Shown one piece after another: positions 28,365-37,065 of a DNA stretch of 64,000 nt. Each line of letters opens with the position of its first letter. The stretch's first letter is position 1. The stretch is from Perlabentimonas sp034003245 (GTDB lineage: Bacteria > Bacteroidota > Bacteroidia > Bacteroidales > Tenuifilaceae): assembly GCA_034003245.1 (NCBI GenBank), contig JAVEYY010000003.1, positions 87,766-151,765 on the forward strand, written 5' to 3'. Below the pieces are notes generated by a model that made no database searches, was not told the origin of the DNA, and saw only the letters and a list, made by a program, of their open reading frames with translations. The position numbers were made by a program, and so were the translations under genes.

Positions 28365-29753
28365 ATGAACTATAAATCGCTTGCCTTTGTGGCACTAATT
28401 GCACTTGCATCCTGCAGCAATTTTGGACCTAAAGAAGTTGAACTCAGCGGCCAGATTAACAATCTCGACAACAACTACGCTCTGCTAATCAGTAAGGGTG
28501 TTACTGATACTCTTTGGCTAAACGACGATGGTAGCTTTATCACAAAATTTATGCTCGAAGAGCCCACCTACTTTACCCTAAGAGCAGGAAGAATTAGGAA
28601 TACCATCTACCTCGCGCCGGGCGATAATCTTAATGTCCTTGTTGATATAACAAATCCCACTAACAACCCTGTTGTTGAAGGGAAATGTGCTCTTGCCAAT
28701 AATCTAATCTGGGAAAACAACCAAACGATAAGCGAACTTTCCAGAGGGTTCAGAGATTTATACCAACTCCCGTTGGATGAGTTTGAGCAAGAACTTGACT
28801 CCATCAAATCGATGCTACATGGCAAAATTAGCGGGTTTGGAGTGACCGACAAGGATTTCGTTTCGCTTGAGAAGGCTCGTATTGACTATCACTTTAAGAG
28901 CCTTAGGTACGACTACCCCGATTATTTCTCAAGAATTTCCGGTGAGGAGTTTGTTGCCCCCGAGAGTTTCTTTGCTTTTATGTCCGATATGAATTTTGCC
29001 AACCCTAAGCATTTTTCAATCAACGAGTATACCGGATTAGTGTATAAACATATACAAAAGACCTATCGCGACGAATTGGCAAAGGATGAGCACAAGGGGA
29101 AATCGGAATTTGAGCGTAACCTAATGCTATTCGGGATGATTGACTCGCTGGTTCCCAACCAAACCATTAAGGACTACTACAAGTACACATCGACATCCGA
29201 AACCGTTAAGTGGGCAAGCCTTGAGGTGGCAAAAAATGTGGCCGAGTACTTCCTGGCCAACACCCAAACCACGGTTTACACCGATATTATTCGCAAAGCC
29301 CTTGATAAGCGTATGCTGTTGGCGCCAGGGCAGCCTGCACCCGAGTTCACCCTCACCGGAATTGATGGAAATACATACTCGCTAAGCGACTTTAAAGGCA
29401 AGCTGGTTTACATCGATTTTTGGGCAACCTGGTGTGGCCCCTGCAAGCGTCAACTCCCATTCCTTAAAACGATGAAGGAGGCTTACAAAGGCAAACCCAT
29501 TGCCATTATCGCCATTTCGCTTGACGATGACAAGAATGCCTGGGTAAAAATGGTTACCGAGGATAAACTTGATGGAATTCAACTCCACGCCGATAGGGCA
29601 TGGCTTTCGGATGTTGCCCAGCAGTATCAGGTTTTTGCCATACCCACCTTTGTGCTAATCGATGGAGAAGGTAAAATTATTGAGTACCCAGCTCCTCGCC
29701 CATCCGATCCTGAAACTGGACTGCTTGTTGATAAGCACTTGAAATTGCTATAA
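28365..29753 (+). CDS. TlpA-family thiol-disulfide oxidoreductase lipoprotein
   Basis: A 462-residue lipoprotein. The ATG at 28365 is used; an in-frame TTG three codons upstream adds nothing. The signal peptide ends with lipobox LASC (C17). Residues about 25-130 resemble the DUF4369-like N-terminal beta domain of Bacteroidota TlpA proteins, about 130-315 are helical, and about 325-462 form a thioredoxin domain with FWATWCGPCK (C357/C360) and the cis-proline motif AIPTF. Reduction of periplasmic disulfides is likely, as for ResA/TlpA. The partner is unknown. It is transcribed alone and ends in a strong bidirectional terminator. Confidence 0.92.
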   Translation: MNYKSLAFVALIALASCSNFGPKEVELSGQINNLDNNYALLISKGVTDTLWLNDDGSFITKFMLEEPTYFTLRAGRIRNTIYLAPGDNLNVLVDITNPTNNPVVEGKCALANNLIWENNQTISELSRGFRDLYQLPLDEFEQELDSIKSMLHGKISGFGVTDKDFVSLEKARIDYHFKSLRYDYPDYFSRISGEEFVAPESFFAFMSDMNFANPKHFSINEYTGLVYKHIQKTYRDELAKDEHKGKSEFERNLMLFGMIDSLVPNQTIKDYYKYTSTSETVKWASLEVAKNVAEYFLANTQTTVYTDIIRKALDKRMLLAPGQPAPEFTLTGIDGNTYSLSDFKGKLVYIDFWATWCGPCKRQLPFLKTMKEAYKGKPIAIIAISLDDDKNAWVKMVTEDKLDGIQLHADRAWLSDVAQQYQVFAIPTFVLIDGEGKIIEYPAPRPSDPETGLLVDKHLKLL

Positions 29754-29770
29754 GTTCGATTTAAGCATAA

Positions 29771-29804
29771 TAAGAAAAGGCTTGGTTTTCCAAGCCTTTT
29801 CTTA
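29771..29804. terminator. Bidirectional terminator
   Basis: A perfect 15-bp stem (TAAGAAAAGGCTTGG at 29771-29785 pairing with 29790-29804) with a TTTT loop. Its A/T-rich stem base gives a T run on both strands. It serves the TlpA-like gene (+) and the small lipoprotein gene (-). Confidence 0.93.
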
Positions 29805-29825
29805 TTACTAAATTTTCAGTAAGGG

Positions 29826-30329
29826 CTATTTCAATTCGCTCAACAATTTTTCCAGCTCAGGCGTTTTGGTCATCCAAAAAATAAGTGTTTCGCCAAACTG
29901 GTAGTCGCCAGTCTTCTGCTCAACCAAAATGGGTACCAAACTCTCGAACGACTGCCACTTGTATGCCTCGGCCTCGCTCCCCGACTGATTGCCAGCCAAC
30001 ATGTACATTGTTCGTTGAATGGTGTCGAGCGTTGTTATGTATCTAGGATAAAATGGCAGGTTGGTTTGCTCAATTCCCGATGAGTTTCCTAGGTATGTTC
30101 TGTCGTGAATTGTAAGATCGAGGCTGCCAACACCCTCAATCTTGTTGTTATATACTACTGCTGTATCCTTTACGAAAACACCAAGTTTTTCGAGGTTTTT
30201 AGTCCCTATATCAACCCAACCCTCCTTGGTAATAAAGCTTACCTCGTTAGCTTTGGGTGTTTGGCCAGTGCAGCCCCAAAGGGACGATAATACTCCAAGA
30301 ATCACTATGCCCTTAATTAGTGTTTTCAA
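29826..30329 (-). CDS. Hypothetical lipoprotein downstream of purC
   Basis: A 167-residue protein I do not recognise. The signal peptide ends in LWGC (C20), a good lipobox, so it is a membrane-anchored periplasmic or surface lipoprotein. The mature part is beta-rich at first (SFITKEGWVDIG, DTAVVYNNKIEGVG) and ends in a short charged helix (TPELEKLLSELK). There are no cysteines after C20. It follows purC by 14 bp on the same strand and is probably the last gene of the phoH-purC operon, before the shared terminator. No function is assigned. Confidence 0.82.
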   Translation of the reverse strand: MKTLIKGIVILGVLSSLWGCTGQTPKANEVSFITKEGWVDIGTKNLEKLGVFVKDTAVVYNNKIEGVGSLDLTIHDRTYLGNSSGIEQTNLPFYPRYITTLDTIQRTMYMLAGNQSGSEAEAYKWQSFESLVPILVEQKTGDYQFGETLIFWMTKTPELEKLLSELK

Positions 30330-30343
30330 TTACTTATTAGTTT

Positions 30344-31303
30344 TTACAGCAGTAAATTACGGCTTAGCGAATTTAGCACATTTTTCTCGATTCGGTTCTC
30401 AATGTCGTCACATTCGGCTGGTACGAATTTCGCCCCAATTATGTGCTCATACAACTCGATGTACCTCTTGCTAATGCTCTCTACAATCTCATCGGTCATT
30501 TCGGGAACCTGTTGCCCAGGATTACCCATAAAGCCATTATCCATAAGCCACTCGCGCACAAACTCCTTGGAAAGTTGACGTTGAGGTTCGCCCTTATCGA
30601 AACGCTCCTGATAGCCATCGAGATAAAAATAGCGCGATGAATCGGGGGTATGCACCTCATCAATAAGGTAGATTTGGCCATCCTTCTTGCCAAACTCGTA
30701 CTTGGTATCAACCAGAATTAGACCGCGTTCACGCGCCATTTTTGAGCCCTGCTCAAATAGTTTATAGGTATACTCCTCGAGCTTTAGGTAATCCTCCTCC
30801 GAAACTATGCCCTGCGCTAAAATTTCCTCACGCGAGATATTCTCGTCGTGCGCTCCCTGCTCGGCCTTGGTAGTTGGGGTAATAATGGGTTTTGCGAAAA
30901 CCTGATGCTCGCGCATCCCGTCGGGAATGGGAACACCGCAAATTTGGCGGGCACCCTTCTTGTAGTCGCGCCACGAGCTGCCTGTAAGGTATCCGCGGAT
31001 AATCATCTCCACAGCAAAAGGCTCACATCTATGCCCAATGGTCACCATGGGGTCGGGCGTGTCGATTTTCCAGTTGGGCACAATGTGGCTGGTGGCATCG
31101 AGAAACTCCGAAGCAATTTGGTTAAGCACTTGCCCCTTAAAGGGAATCCCCTTGGGCAGCACAACATCGAATGCCGAAATACGATCGGATACGATCATCA
31201 CCAGCACATCGCTCGTGAGCGAATAAACATCGCGAACCTTACCGTGGTAAACCCCGGTTTGCGAGGGGAACTTGTAATTCGTTTTTACAATTGCCGTTTT
31301 CAT
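30344..31303 (-). CDS. purC: SAICAR synthase (phosphoribosylaminoimidazole-succinocarboxamide synthase)
   Basis: A 319-residue PurC. It joins CAIR and aspartate with ATP in de novo purine synthesis. It carries the family motifs GKVRDVY (ATP-binding start), SDRISAFDV, VEMIIRGYLTGSSW, and IYLIDEVHTPDSSRY. At 319 residues it is of the longer type (about 290-320), not the 240-residue enterobacterial type. It is cytoplasmic. It begins 6 bp after the phoH stop and precedes a small lipoprotein gene by 14 bp, so it is most likely co-transcribed with both. No other pur gene is in the window. Confidence 0.96.
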   Translation of the reverse strand: MKTAIVKTNYKFPSQTGVYHGKVRDVYSLTSDVLVMIVSDRISAFDVVLPKGIPFKGQVLNQIASEFLDATSHIVPNWKIDTPDPMVTIGHRCEPFAVEMIIRGYLTGSSWRDYKKGARQICGVPIPDGMREHQVFAKPIITPTTKAEQGAHDENISREEILAQGIVSEEDYLKLEEYTYKLFEQGSKMARERGLILVDTKYEFGKKDGQIYLIDEVHTPDSSRYFYLDGYQERFDKGEPQRQLSKEFVREWLMDNGFMGNPGQQVPEMTDEIVESISKRYIELYEHIIGAKFVPAECDDIENRIEKNVLNSLSRNLLL

Positions 31304-31309
31304 CGGTGT

Positions 31310-32290
31310 TTAGCTATTTTGATTACTACTTGTTTCGTCTCTCTTCTTCGACAGCTTATCAAATGCATGCACAATGTACTTAACCAACTTATGGCGGATA
31401 ATATCGCGCGAGTCGAAGTAAATAATGGAAAGGCCAGGAATATCCTGAAGCAACTTAAGCGTTGGAATTAGGCCTGAGTCCTCCTTGCGGGGCAAGTCTA
31501 TTTGTGTGATATCGCCTGTTACAATAAACTTAGCATTGTTACCCATTCGGGTTAGGAACATCTTCATCTGATTAATGGAGGTGTTCTGAGCCTCATCGAG
31601 AATAACAAAGGCGTTGTCGAGGGTTCGACCACGCATGTAGGCCAACGGTGCTATTTGCACGGTTCCGTCCTCCATGTAATCGTTTAGTTTACGTGCGGGG
31701 ATCATATCGTTAAGCGCATCGTAAAGTGGCTGGAGATATGGATCGAGTTTATCCTTTAAATCGCCAGGAAGAAATCCCAACCGCTCACCTGCTTCAACCG
31801 CAGGTCGGGTAAGAATTATTCGTTTCACCTCCTTGTTTTTAAGCGCCCTCACGGCTAAAGCAATGGCCGTGTAGGTTTTGCCCGAGCCTGCTGGGCCAAT
31901 GGCAAACAGCAAGTCGTTTTCACGATAACTATCTACAAGCATCTTCTGGTTTACTGTACGGGCCTTGATAATTCTTCCGTTATTCCCATACACCAGCGCA
32001 TCGCTAAAATCTTCCTCGTTATTGGAGATTGTATCGTCGGTTTCGTTCAAAAAATCCTTTATATTATCCTCGGTAAGCCTGTTGTACTTTCGGAAAAAGT
32101 TGATCATGCTGTTAATCCTATCCTCCAAAATCTGAATTTCGCGCTCCTCGCCCAGCACTTTAATCTCATCGCCGCGTGCAATAAGCTTTAGCTTGGGGAA
32201 ATGGGCAGAAATAAGGTTGAAGTTTGAGTTGTTCACTCCGTAAAAGGCAGCGGGATCAATCCCTTCGATAAGAATAAGTCTTTCGTTCAT
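31310..32290 (-). CDS. PhoH-like ATPase
   Basis: A 326-residue PhoH-family protein. A KH-like N-terminal part (about 5-70) is followed by an ATPase with Walker A GPAGSGKT (132-139), LTRPAVEAGERLGFLPG, and Walker B ILDEAQNT (about 230). Family members are ATPases linked to RNA metabolism and phosphate or stress response; the exact role is not settled. Its length is typical. It is first in the phoH-purC-lipoprotein operon, with a TATTTTTG -7 box 43-50 bp upstream. Confidence 0.94.
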   Translation of the reverse strand: MNERLILIEGIDPAAFYGVNNSNFNLISAHFPKLKLIARGDEIKVLGEEREIQILEDRINSMINFFRKYNRLTEDNIKDFLNETDDTISNNEEDFSDALVYGNNGRIIKARTVNQKMLVDSYRENDLLFAIGPAGSGKTYTAIALAVRALKNKEVKRIILTRPAVEAGERLGFLPGDLKDKLDPYLQPLYDALNDMIPARKLNDYMEDGTVQIAPLAYMRGRTLDNAFVILDEAQNTSINQMKMFLTRMGNNAKFIVTGDITQIDLPRKEDSGLIPTLKLLQDIPGLSIIYFDSRDIIRHKLVKYIVHAFDKLSKKRDETSSNQNS

Positions 32291-32332
32291 TAATTGGGTT
32301 TGCGTTGTTGTTTAGCAATTGGTAATTGATTG

Positions 32333-32340
32333 CAAAAATA
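32333..32340 (-). promoter_or_regulatory. -7 box TATTTTTG of the phoH operon
   Basis: A perfect TAnnTTTG match on the minus strand, 43 bp upstream of the phoH start. No TTTG is seen at the -33 spacing. Confidence 0.5.
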
Positions 32341-32503
32341 GTAAAAAAAAAGCCCTAATCCACATCACAAGGCGCTTAGTGGTAAAATAATGAATGGTAT
32401 ATATTACTAGCAATCAACTTAATTCCGTTCAAACATAAATTGTGCGTATAGAAATTTCGCTCAATGCTTTTTTTTAGCCAATTTTGCTTTTCAATAGCTT
32501 TGG

Positions 32504-33295
32504 ATGAAAGGACTAGGCCACAACAAACCATTTATCACGCTCACAACCGATTGGGGACAGCACGACTACTATACCGCCATGCTTAAGGGTGGTCTTCTAT
32601 CGGCATACCCTGAGGCCAGCATTATAGATCTTTCGCACGATATCCCCAGCTTTAGCCTGCACAGCGCTGCGTTTATTGTTAAGCAGGGTTTTCAGTATTT
32701 TCCGAAGGGCAGTATTCACCTGATACTTGTGAATAGCGAGGCCAGCTTATCGTCGCGGATACTTGTTACATATTTCCAGGATCATTACTTTGTAATCCCC
32801 GACAACGGAATTCTGGGTTTGATATTCAGCACCATTCCCGATGATGTATTTGCAATTCCCTACGTTGCCGATGGGAGTTTTGCCTCTCTCACAGCCTACG
32901 TAAAAGCTATTGAAACAATTTGTAGCAGTGAAGATTTAATTTCATCCAATCTAAGAATAACAGATTTTGATCAGAAGATAGCCCTTCGAGCCACCATCGA
33001 CGAATCTGTCATCACAGGAAGTATAATCTATATAGATTCGTACCGAAATGCAATTACTAACATTTCAAAAAAACTATTCGAAAGGGTTGGACAAAACCGG
33101 GGCTATAACATCTATGTGCAGAGCAATCATAACAAGATATCAAAATTAAGCACTACATATAACCAGGTTGATCCGGGAGAACTACTTGGAATTTTTAATT
33201 CGGCCAATCTGCTCGAGATTGCCATCCGAAATGGTTATGCCGCTGAGCTGCTCAGCCTCAGAATTGGCGGTAGCGTTCGCGTAAATTTCCAGTAA
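32504..33295 (+). CDS. SAM hydroxide adenosyltransferase (DUF62 family)
   Basis: A 263-residue protein of the DUF62/SAM hydrolase family, which splits S-adenosylmethionine with water to adenosine and methionine and is related to fluorinase. The N-terminus TLTTDWGQHDYYTAMLKG and the IIDLSHDIPSF and DNGILG motifs are diagnostic. The GSIIYIDSYRNAITNI stretch marks the C-terminal beta-barrel domain. It is cytoplasmic and of usual length. It is followed after 27 bp by a MazG gene and then a permease on the same strand. Confidence 0.94.
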   Translation: MKGLGHNKPFITLTTDWGQHDYYTAMLKGGLLSAYPEASIIDLSHDIPSFSLHSAAFIVKQGFQYFPKGSIHLILVNSEASLSSRILVTYFQDHYFVIPDNGILGLIFSTIPDDVFAIPYVADGSFASLTAYVKAIETICSSEDLISSNLRITDFDQKIALRATIDESVITGSIIYIDSYRNAITNISKKLFERVGQNRGYNIYVQSNHNKISKLSTTYNQVDPGELLGIFNSANLLEIAIRNGYAAELLSLRIGGSVRVNFQ

Positions 33296-33322
33296 CCTAT
33301 CCCCAACGATAAAATCATCAAA

Positions 33323-34141
33323 ATGGAAAACATCAACACCAATCTTCAAAACCAAACTAACATGAAAGAGGCTACCGAAGCCTTTGAACGATTACTTACA
33401 ATAATGGACGAGCTCCGCGAGAAGTGCCCATGGGATAAGGTGCAAACCTTCGAGAGCATCCGCAACCTCACCATTGAGGAGACTTACGAGTTGGCCGATG
33501 CCATTCTGGAGAGAAAAATGGATGAGGTAAAGAAGGAGTTGGGCGATATACTGCTACATATTGTATTCTACTCAAAAATCGCTTCCGAAACTAACCTGTT
33601 TAACATCACCGATGTTATTAACCATATATGCGATAAGTTGATCTATCGTCATCCTCATGTTTTTGGCGAGGTTGAGGTATCGACTGCTGGTGATGTGGTG
33701 AAGAACTGGGAACAGATTAAGATGACCGAAAAATCGGGCAACAAAACCGTGCTATCGGGAGTTCCCAAATCGCTCTCGTCGCTAATAAAGGCAAACCGAA
33801 TTCAGGAAAAAGTAAGAGCGGTTGGTTTCGACTGGGAGGTTCGCAACCAGGTGTGGGATAAGGTTAACGAGGAGATGAATGAGCTTAAGCGTGAAATTGA
33901 GAAGGGCGATCAGGAAAGGATTGAAGGCGAATTTGGCGACTTGTTCTTCTCGCTGGTAAACGCTGCACGTCTCTACAATATTGATCCGGAGACTGCATTG
34001 GAACGAACCAACAAGAAGTTTACTAAGCGTTTCAACTACCTCGAGAGCAAAACCATAAAGGAAGGACGCTCCCTAAAAACCATGACCCTCGACCAGATGA
34101 ATGAGATTTGGGAACAGGCAAAGGCGTTCGACAAACAGTAG
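33323..34141 (+). CDS. mazG: Nucleoside triphosphate pyrophosphohydrolase MazG
   Basis: A 272-residue MazG. It hydrolyses NTPs or dNTPs to monophosphate and pyrophosphate, a house-cleaning role. Two MazG domains are visible: CPWDKVQTFESIRNLTIEETYE with KKELGDILLHIVFYSKIA (about 30-95), and WDKVNEEMNELKREIEKGD with EGEFGDLFFSLVNAARL (about 175-225). The EExxE and ExxD metal-binding motifs are kept in both. The start is uncertain: ATG at 33323 gives 13 extra polar residues, while ATG at 33362 (MKEATEAFERL) fits the family N-terminus better. It is the second gene of the SAM hydrolase-mazG-permease operon; the next gene starts 4 bp after its stop. Confidence 0.94.
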   Translation: MENINTNLQNQTNMKEATEAFERLLTIMDELREKCPWDKVQTFESIRNLTIEETYELADAILERKMDEVKKELGDILLHIVFYSKIASETNLFNITDVINHICDKLIYRHPHVFGEVEVSTAGDVVKNWEQIKMTEKSGNKTVLSGVPKSLSSLIKANRIQEKVRAVGFDWEVRNQVWDKVNEEMNELKREIEKGDQERIEGEFGDLFFSLVNAARLYNIDPETALERTNKKFTKRFNYLESKTIKEGRSLKTMTLDQMNEIWEQAKAFDKQ

Positions 34142-34145
34142 TGCA

Positions 34146-35228
34146 ATGCTGCAGTTTATAACTAAAAGACTATTCTATAGCGTCCTAGTTGTTTGGGGTG
34201 TGGTAACTCTTGTATTTATACTTTTTAACCTAATCCCCGGTGACCCAGCTCGCATGGTAATGGGACAACGCTCCGATGAAGCCTCGCTTTTGGCTGTTCG
34301 CCGCGATTTAGGACTAGACAAACCCCTGCCCTACCAGTACATTAAATATATCAACGATTTATCCCCAATTTCAATCCACAACCCCAACAATTCCAACAGC
34401 TACATTTACCTTAACCCAAATGTATACTCAGCTGCCATTCTGATTAAGATAAGCAAGTCGAGGGCAATTGCCCTTAAATCACCTTACCTACGACGATCCT
34501 TTCAGAGCGGGAAAAATGTATCGTCGATAATTGGCGAAACCCTACCAAACACATTTATTCTGGCCATTACGGCCATGGCATTTGCAACAATTTTTGGAAT
34601 TGCACTTGGAGTTGCTGCTGCGCTTAAAAAGGATACGTGGATAGATAGATCGCTACTTGTTTTTTCGGCATTTGGGATGAGCGTCCCATCGTTCTTTGCA
34701 GCAATACTTTTTGGATGGATATTTGCCTTTGTGCTGAGAGATTTCACGGGACTTAACCTAACCGGAAACCTTTGGGAAATTGATGATTTTGGCGAAGGTG
34801 TTCGTCTCCAGCTTAAAAATCTCATTCTTCCTGCATTTACATTGGGCATTCGGCCATTGGCCGTGGTAACCCAGCTTGCACGCAACTCGATGCTCGAAAC
34901 GCTATCGCACGATTACATTCGAACAGCCAAGGCAAAGGGATTAAGGTTTAGCCAAGTGATTTGGCGACATGCTCTCAAAAACTCCATGAATCCAGTTGTT
35001 TCGGCCATTTCGGGCTGGTTTGCATCAGTTATGGCGGGAGTGGTTTTTATTGAGTACATTTTTGGATGGAAAGGGCTAGGTTACGTGGTTGTGAATGCCC
35101 TTAACAGCTACGATGTTCCTCTGGTACTGGGCTCGGTAATTACCATGTCCATTGTGTTTGTGGTAGTAAATTTCTTAGTTGATATAGCCTACTCCCTTCT
35201 CGATCCAAGGATTCGGCTTACCCCGTGA
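34146..35228 (+). CDS. ABC transporter permease, OppB/DppB type
   Basis: A 360-residue inner-membrane permease of the binding-protein-dependent oligopeptide/nickel family. Start 34146 (MLQFITKRLF) matches the family N-terminus; an in-frame ATG 15 codons upstream lies inside mazG. The first TM segment with LIPGDPA is followed by an unusually long loop (about residues 55-125), then five more TM segments. The EAA-like coupling loop is ARNSMLETLSHDYIRTAKAKGL. The last part ends DIAYSLLDPRIRLTP as in DppB. Its usual partners (DppC-like permease, ATPases, binding protein) are not adjacent. It probably imports peptides with subunits encoded elsewhere. Confidence 0.92.
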   Translation: MLQFITKRLFYSVLVVWGVVTLVFILFNLIPGDPARMVMGQRSDEASLLAVRRDLGLDKPLPYQYIKYINDLSPISIHNPNNSNSYIYLNPNVYSAAILIKISKSRAIALKSPYLRRSFQSGKNVSSIIGETLPNTFILAITAMAFATIFGIALGVAAALKKDTWIDRSLLVFSAFGMSVPSFFAAILFGWIFAFVLRDFTGLNLTGNLWEIDDFGEGVRLQLKNLILPAFTLGIRPLAVVTQLARNSMLETLSHDYIRTAKAKGLRFSQVIWRHALKNSMNPVVSAISGWFASVMAGVVFIEYIFGWKGLGYVVVNALNSYDVPLVLGSVITMSIVFVVVNFLVDIAYSLLDPRIRLTP

Positions 35229-35307
35229 TAAGGGAAAAAGTTGTATATTTGAGAGGAAGATGCGAGGAGCATAGGACGAAGGGCGAAGAGCGAAGGGCCA
35301 AAATCTA

Positions 35308-35335
35308 ACAGCCAATAGCTAAAAGCCAAGATCTT
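35308..35335. repeat. Heptamer array, AATAGCC type
   Basis: Four 7-bp units in register (AACAGCC, AATAGCT, AAAAGCC, AAGATCT), the complement of the GGCTATT heptamers at 24627-24689. Confidence 0.6.
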
Positions 35336-35355
35336 AGAAACATCAATCTTCAAAA

Positions 35356-35411
35356 CCATAAACCATAAACCATAAACCATAAACCGTTAACTCTAAACAG
35401 TAAACCATAAA
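35356..35411. repeat. Heptamer tandem array, consensus CCATAAA
   Basis: Eight 7-bp units in register: four CCATAAA, then CCGTTAA, CTCTAAA, CAGTAAA and again CCATAAA. The array lies 33 bp upstream of tpiA. The 7-bp spacing is kept even where the sequence has drifted. Confidence 0.85.
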
Positions 35412-35443
35412 AATCACATTGTTCACAATAAATAATCAAACCC

Positions 35444-36205
35444 ATGAGAAAGAAAATTGTAGCAGGAAACTGGAAAATGAACACCACCCTTGAGGAGGGA
35501 ATGAGCCTTGCCGAAAAGGTAAAGGATTTATCAGCCGCTGTTCCAGCAGATGTAGAATTAATAGTTGCACCACCATTCACGCACCTATTTGTGGTTGCCT
35601 CAAGCATTAAGAATAGTCGCGTTAAAGCCAGCAGTCAGAACTGCGCAGCCTGGGAAAAGGGAGCTTACACTGGCGAGGTATCGGCTCAAATGGTGGCCAA
35701 CGTGGGCGCAAGCCACGTAATTATTGGACATTCGGAGCGCCGTGAGTACTTTGGCGAAACCAGTCAAATTCTTCTACAAAAAGTAAAATTGGTGCTAGCC
35801 AATGGGCTTACCCCCATATTCTGCTGCGGCGAGGTGCTTGCCGAGCGCGATGCCAACAAGCATTTTAGCGTGGTGCAAACACAAATCGAGGAGGTTCTAT
35901 TCAATCTTACTTCACAGGAAATGGGTAAAGTGGTTATTGCCTACGAGCCTGTGTGGGCTATTGGCACCGGCCGTACTGCATCACCCGACCAAGCCCAGGA
36001 GATGCACGCGCATATCCGCAAGGTTTTAACCGACAAGTTTGGTTTTGAACTTGCTCAATCCATCAGCATACTTTACGGCGGCAGCTGCAAGCCCGATAAT
36101 GCCGTTGAGATCTTTGCCAAGTACGATGTTGACGGTGGACTGATTGGTGGTGCATCGCTTAAAGCCGAAGATTTTATAGCCATTGCTAAATCGTTTCCCA
36201 AGTAG
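35444..36205 (+). CDS. tpiA: Triose-phosphate isomerase
   Basis: A 253-residue TIM-barrel enzyme that interconverts dihydroxyacetone phosphate and glyceraldehyde 3-phosphate in glycolysis. All active-site motifs are present: GNWKMN (catalytic Lys near residue 11), IGHSERRE (catalytic His), AYEPVWAIGTG (catalytic Glu), and the phosphate-binding ILYGGS and GGLIGGASL. Cytoplasmic, usual length. Its stop is followed directly by the prmA ATG, so the two are translationally linked. The next two genes follow within 25 bp each. Heptamer repeats occupy the upstream gap, and no clear -33/-7 promoter is visible there. Confidence 0.97.
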   Translation: MRKKIVAGNWKMNTTLEEGMSLAEKVKDLSAAVPADVELIVAPPFTHLFVVASSIKNSRVKASSQNCAAWEKGAYTGEVSAQMVANVGASHVIIGHSERREYFGETSQILLQKVKLVLANGLTPIFCCGEVLAERDANKHFSVVQTQIEEVLFNLTSQEMGKVVIAYEPVWAIGTGRTASPDQAQEMHAHIRKVLTDKFGFELAQSISILYGGSCKPDNAVEIFAKYDVDGGLIGGASLKAEDFIAIAKSFPK

Positions 36206-37042
36206 ATGAACTACACCGAAGTAAACATTGAAATAAAACCTTACAGCCAGCAGAATACGGAAATTTTAACCGCCCTGCTGGCTGAGCTGGGTTTCGACAG
36301 CTTTACCGATAGCGATAGTGGGCTGATTGCCTACATCCCAACTTCGCAATTCAACGAAAATGAGTTGACTCTGCTATTAAACAATTTACCCTTTGATGTT
36401 GAAGTAAATTATGTAGTTGCTCATATTGCCGATCAGAACTGGAATACCAAGTGGGAATCGAACTTTGACCCCATAACCGTTGAGAATTTCTGTAGAGTTC
36501 GCGCTCCATTTCACAAGCCCGAGCCGGGCTATAGCCTCGAGATTGTAATAGAGCCCAAGATGGCCTTTGGTACTGGTCATCATCAAACCACATGGCTAAT
36601 GATTAGGGAGATGTTCAGCATCGACCTAATGGGCAAAACCATTCTCGACATGGGCTGTGGAACGGGAATACTGGCCATTGTTGCCGAAAAACTTGGGGCA
36701 TCGCGGGTCACCGCCATCGATAACGACAGCTGGGCTTACGAGAACTCCATGGAGAATGTATCGGCAAACAGGTGCTCAAGAATAAACGTAGTGCTGGGTG
36801 ATGCTTCATCGTTAAAAGATGAAAATTATGATGTTATACTCGCCAACATCAACCTAAATATCCTGCTCAACGATTTGCCAACTTACAGAAAACACATGAA
36901 CACCAAAGGTTACCTGCTGATGAGTGGCATTCTCACCTCCGATATCCAAACAATTTCGGAAGCAGCCAAGGAAAATGGACTTTCTGTCTTGGCTACTAAA
37001 AGCAAAAACGATTGGGCGTTTGTGCTCACCCAGTCCGACTAA
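36206..37042 (+). CDS. prmA: Ribosomal protein L11 methyltransferase
   Basis: A 278-residue class I SAM-dependent methyltransferase that trimethylates ribosomal protein L11. The N-terminal L11-recognition domain includes the DQNWNTKWESNFDPI motif. GTGHHQTTWLM follows, then the SAM site LDMGCGTGILAIVAEKLGA (about 144-162), and the post-motif DVILANINLNIL. The length is a little under the usual 290. The ATG touches the tpiA stop (TAG ATG), showing tight coupling. A tpiA-prmA pair is found in other Bacteroidota as well, by general knowledge. Confidence 0.95.
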   Translation: MNYTEVNIEIKPYSQQNTEILTALLAELGFDSFTDSDSGLIAYIPTSQFNENELTLLLNNLPFDVEVNYVVAHIADQNWNTKWESNFDPITVENFCRVRAPFHKPEPGYSLEIVIEPKMAFGTGHHQTTWLMIREMFSIDLMGKTILDMGCGTGILAIVAEKLGASRVTAIDNDSWAYENSMENVSANRCSRINVVLGDASSLKDENYDVILANINLNILLNDLPTYRKHMNTKGYLLMSGILTSDIQTISEAAKENGLSVLATKSKNDWAFVLTQSD

Positions 37043-37065
37043 ACCCGAATTAAAACCCTCGCCCT

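Noticed and set aside
30848..31471. 207-codon plus-strand frame across purC and phoH
   Set aside because: Both genes on the minus strand are certain; the frame is an antisense shadow crossing their junction.
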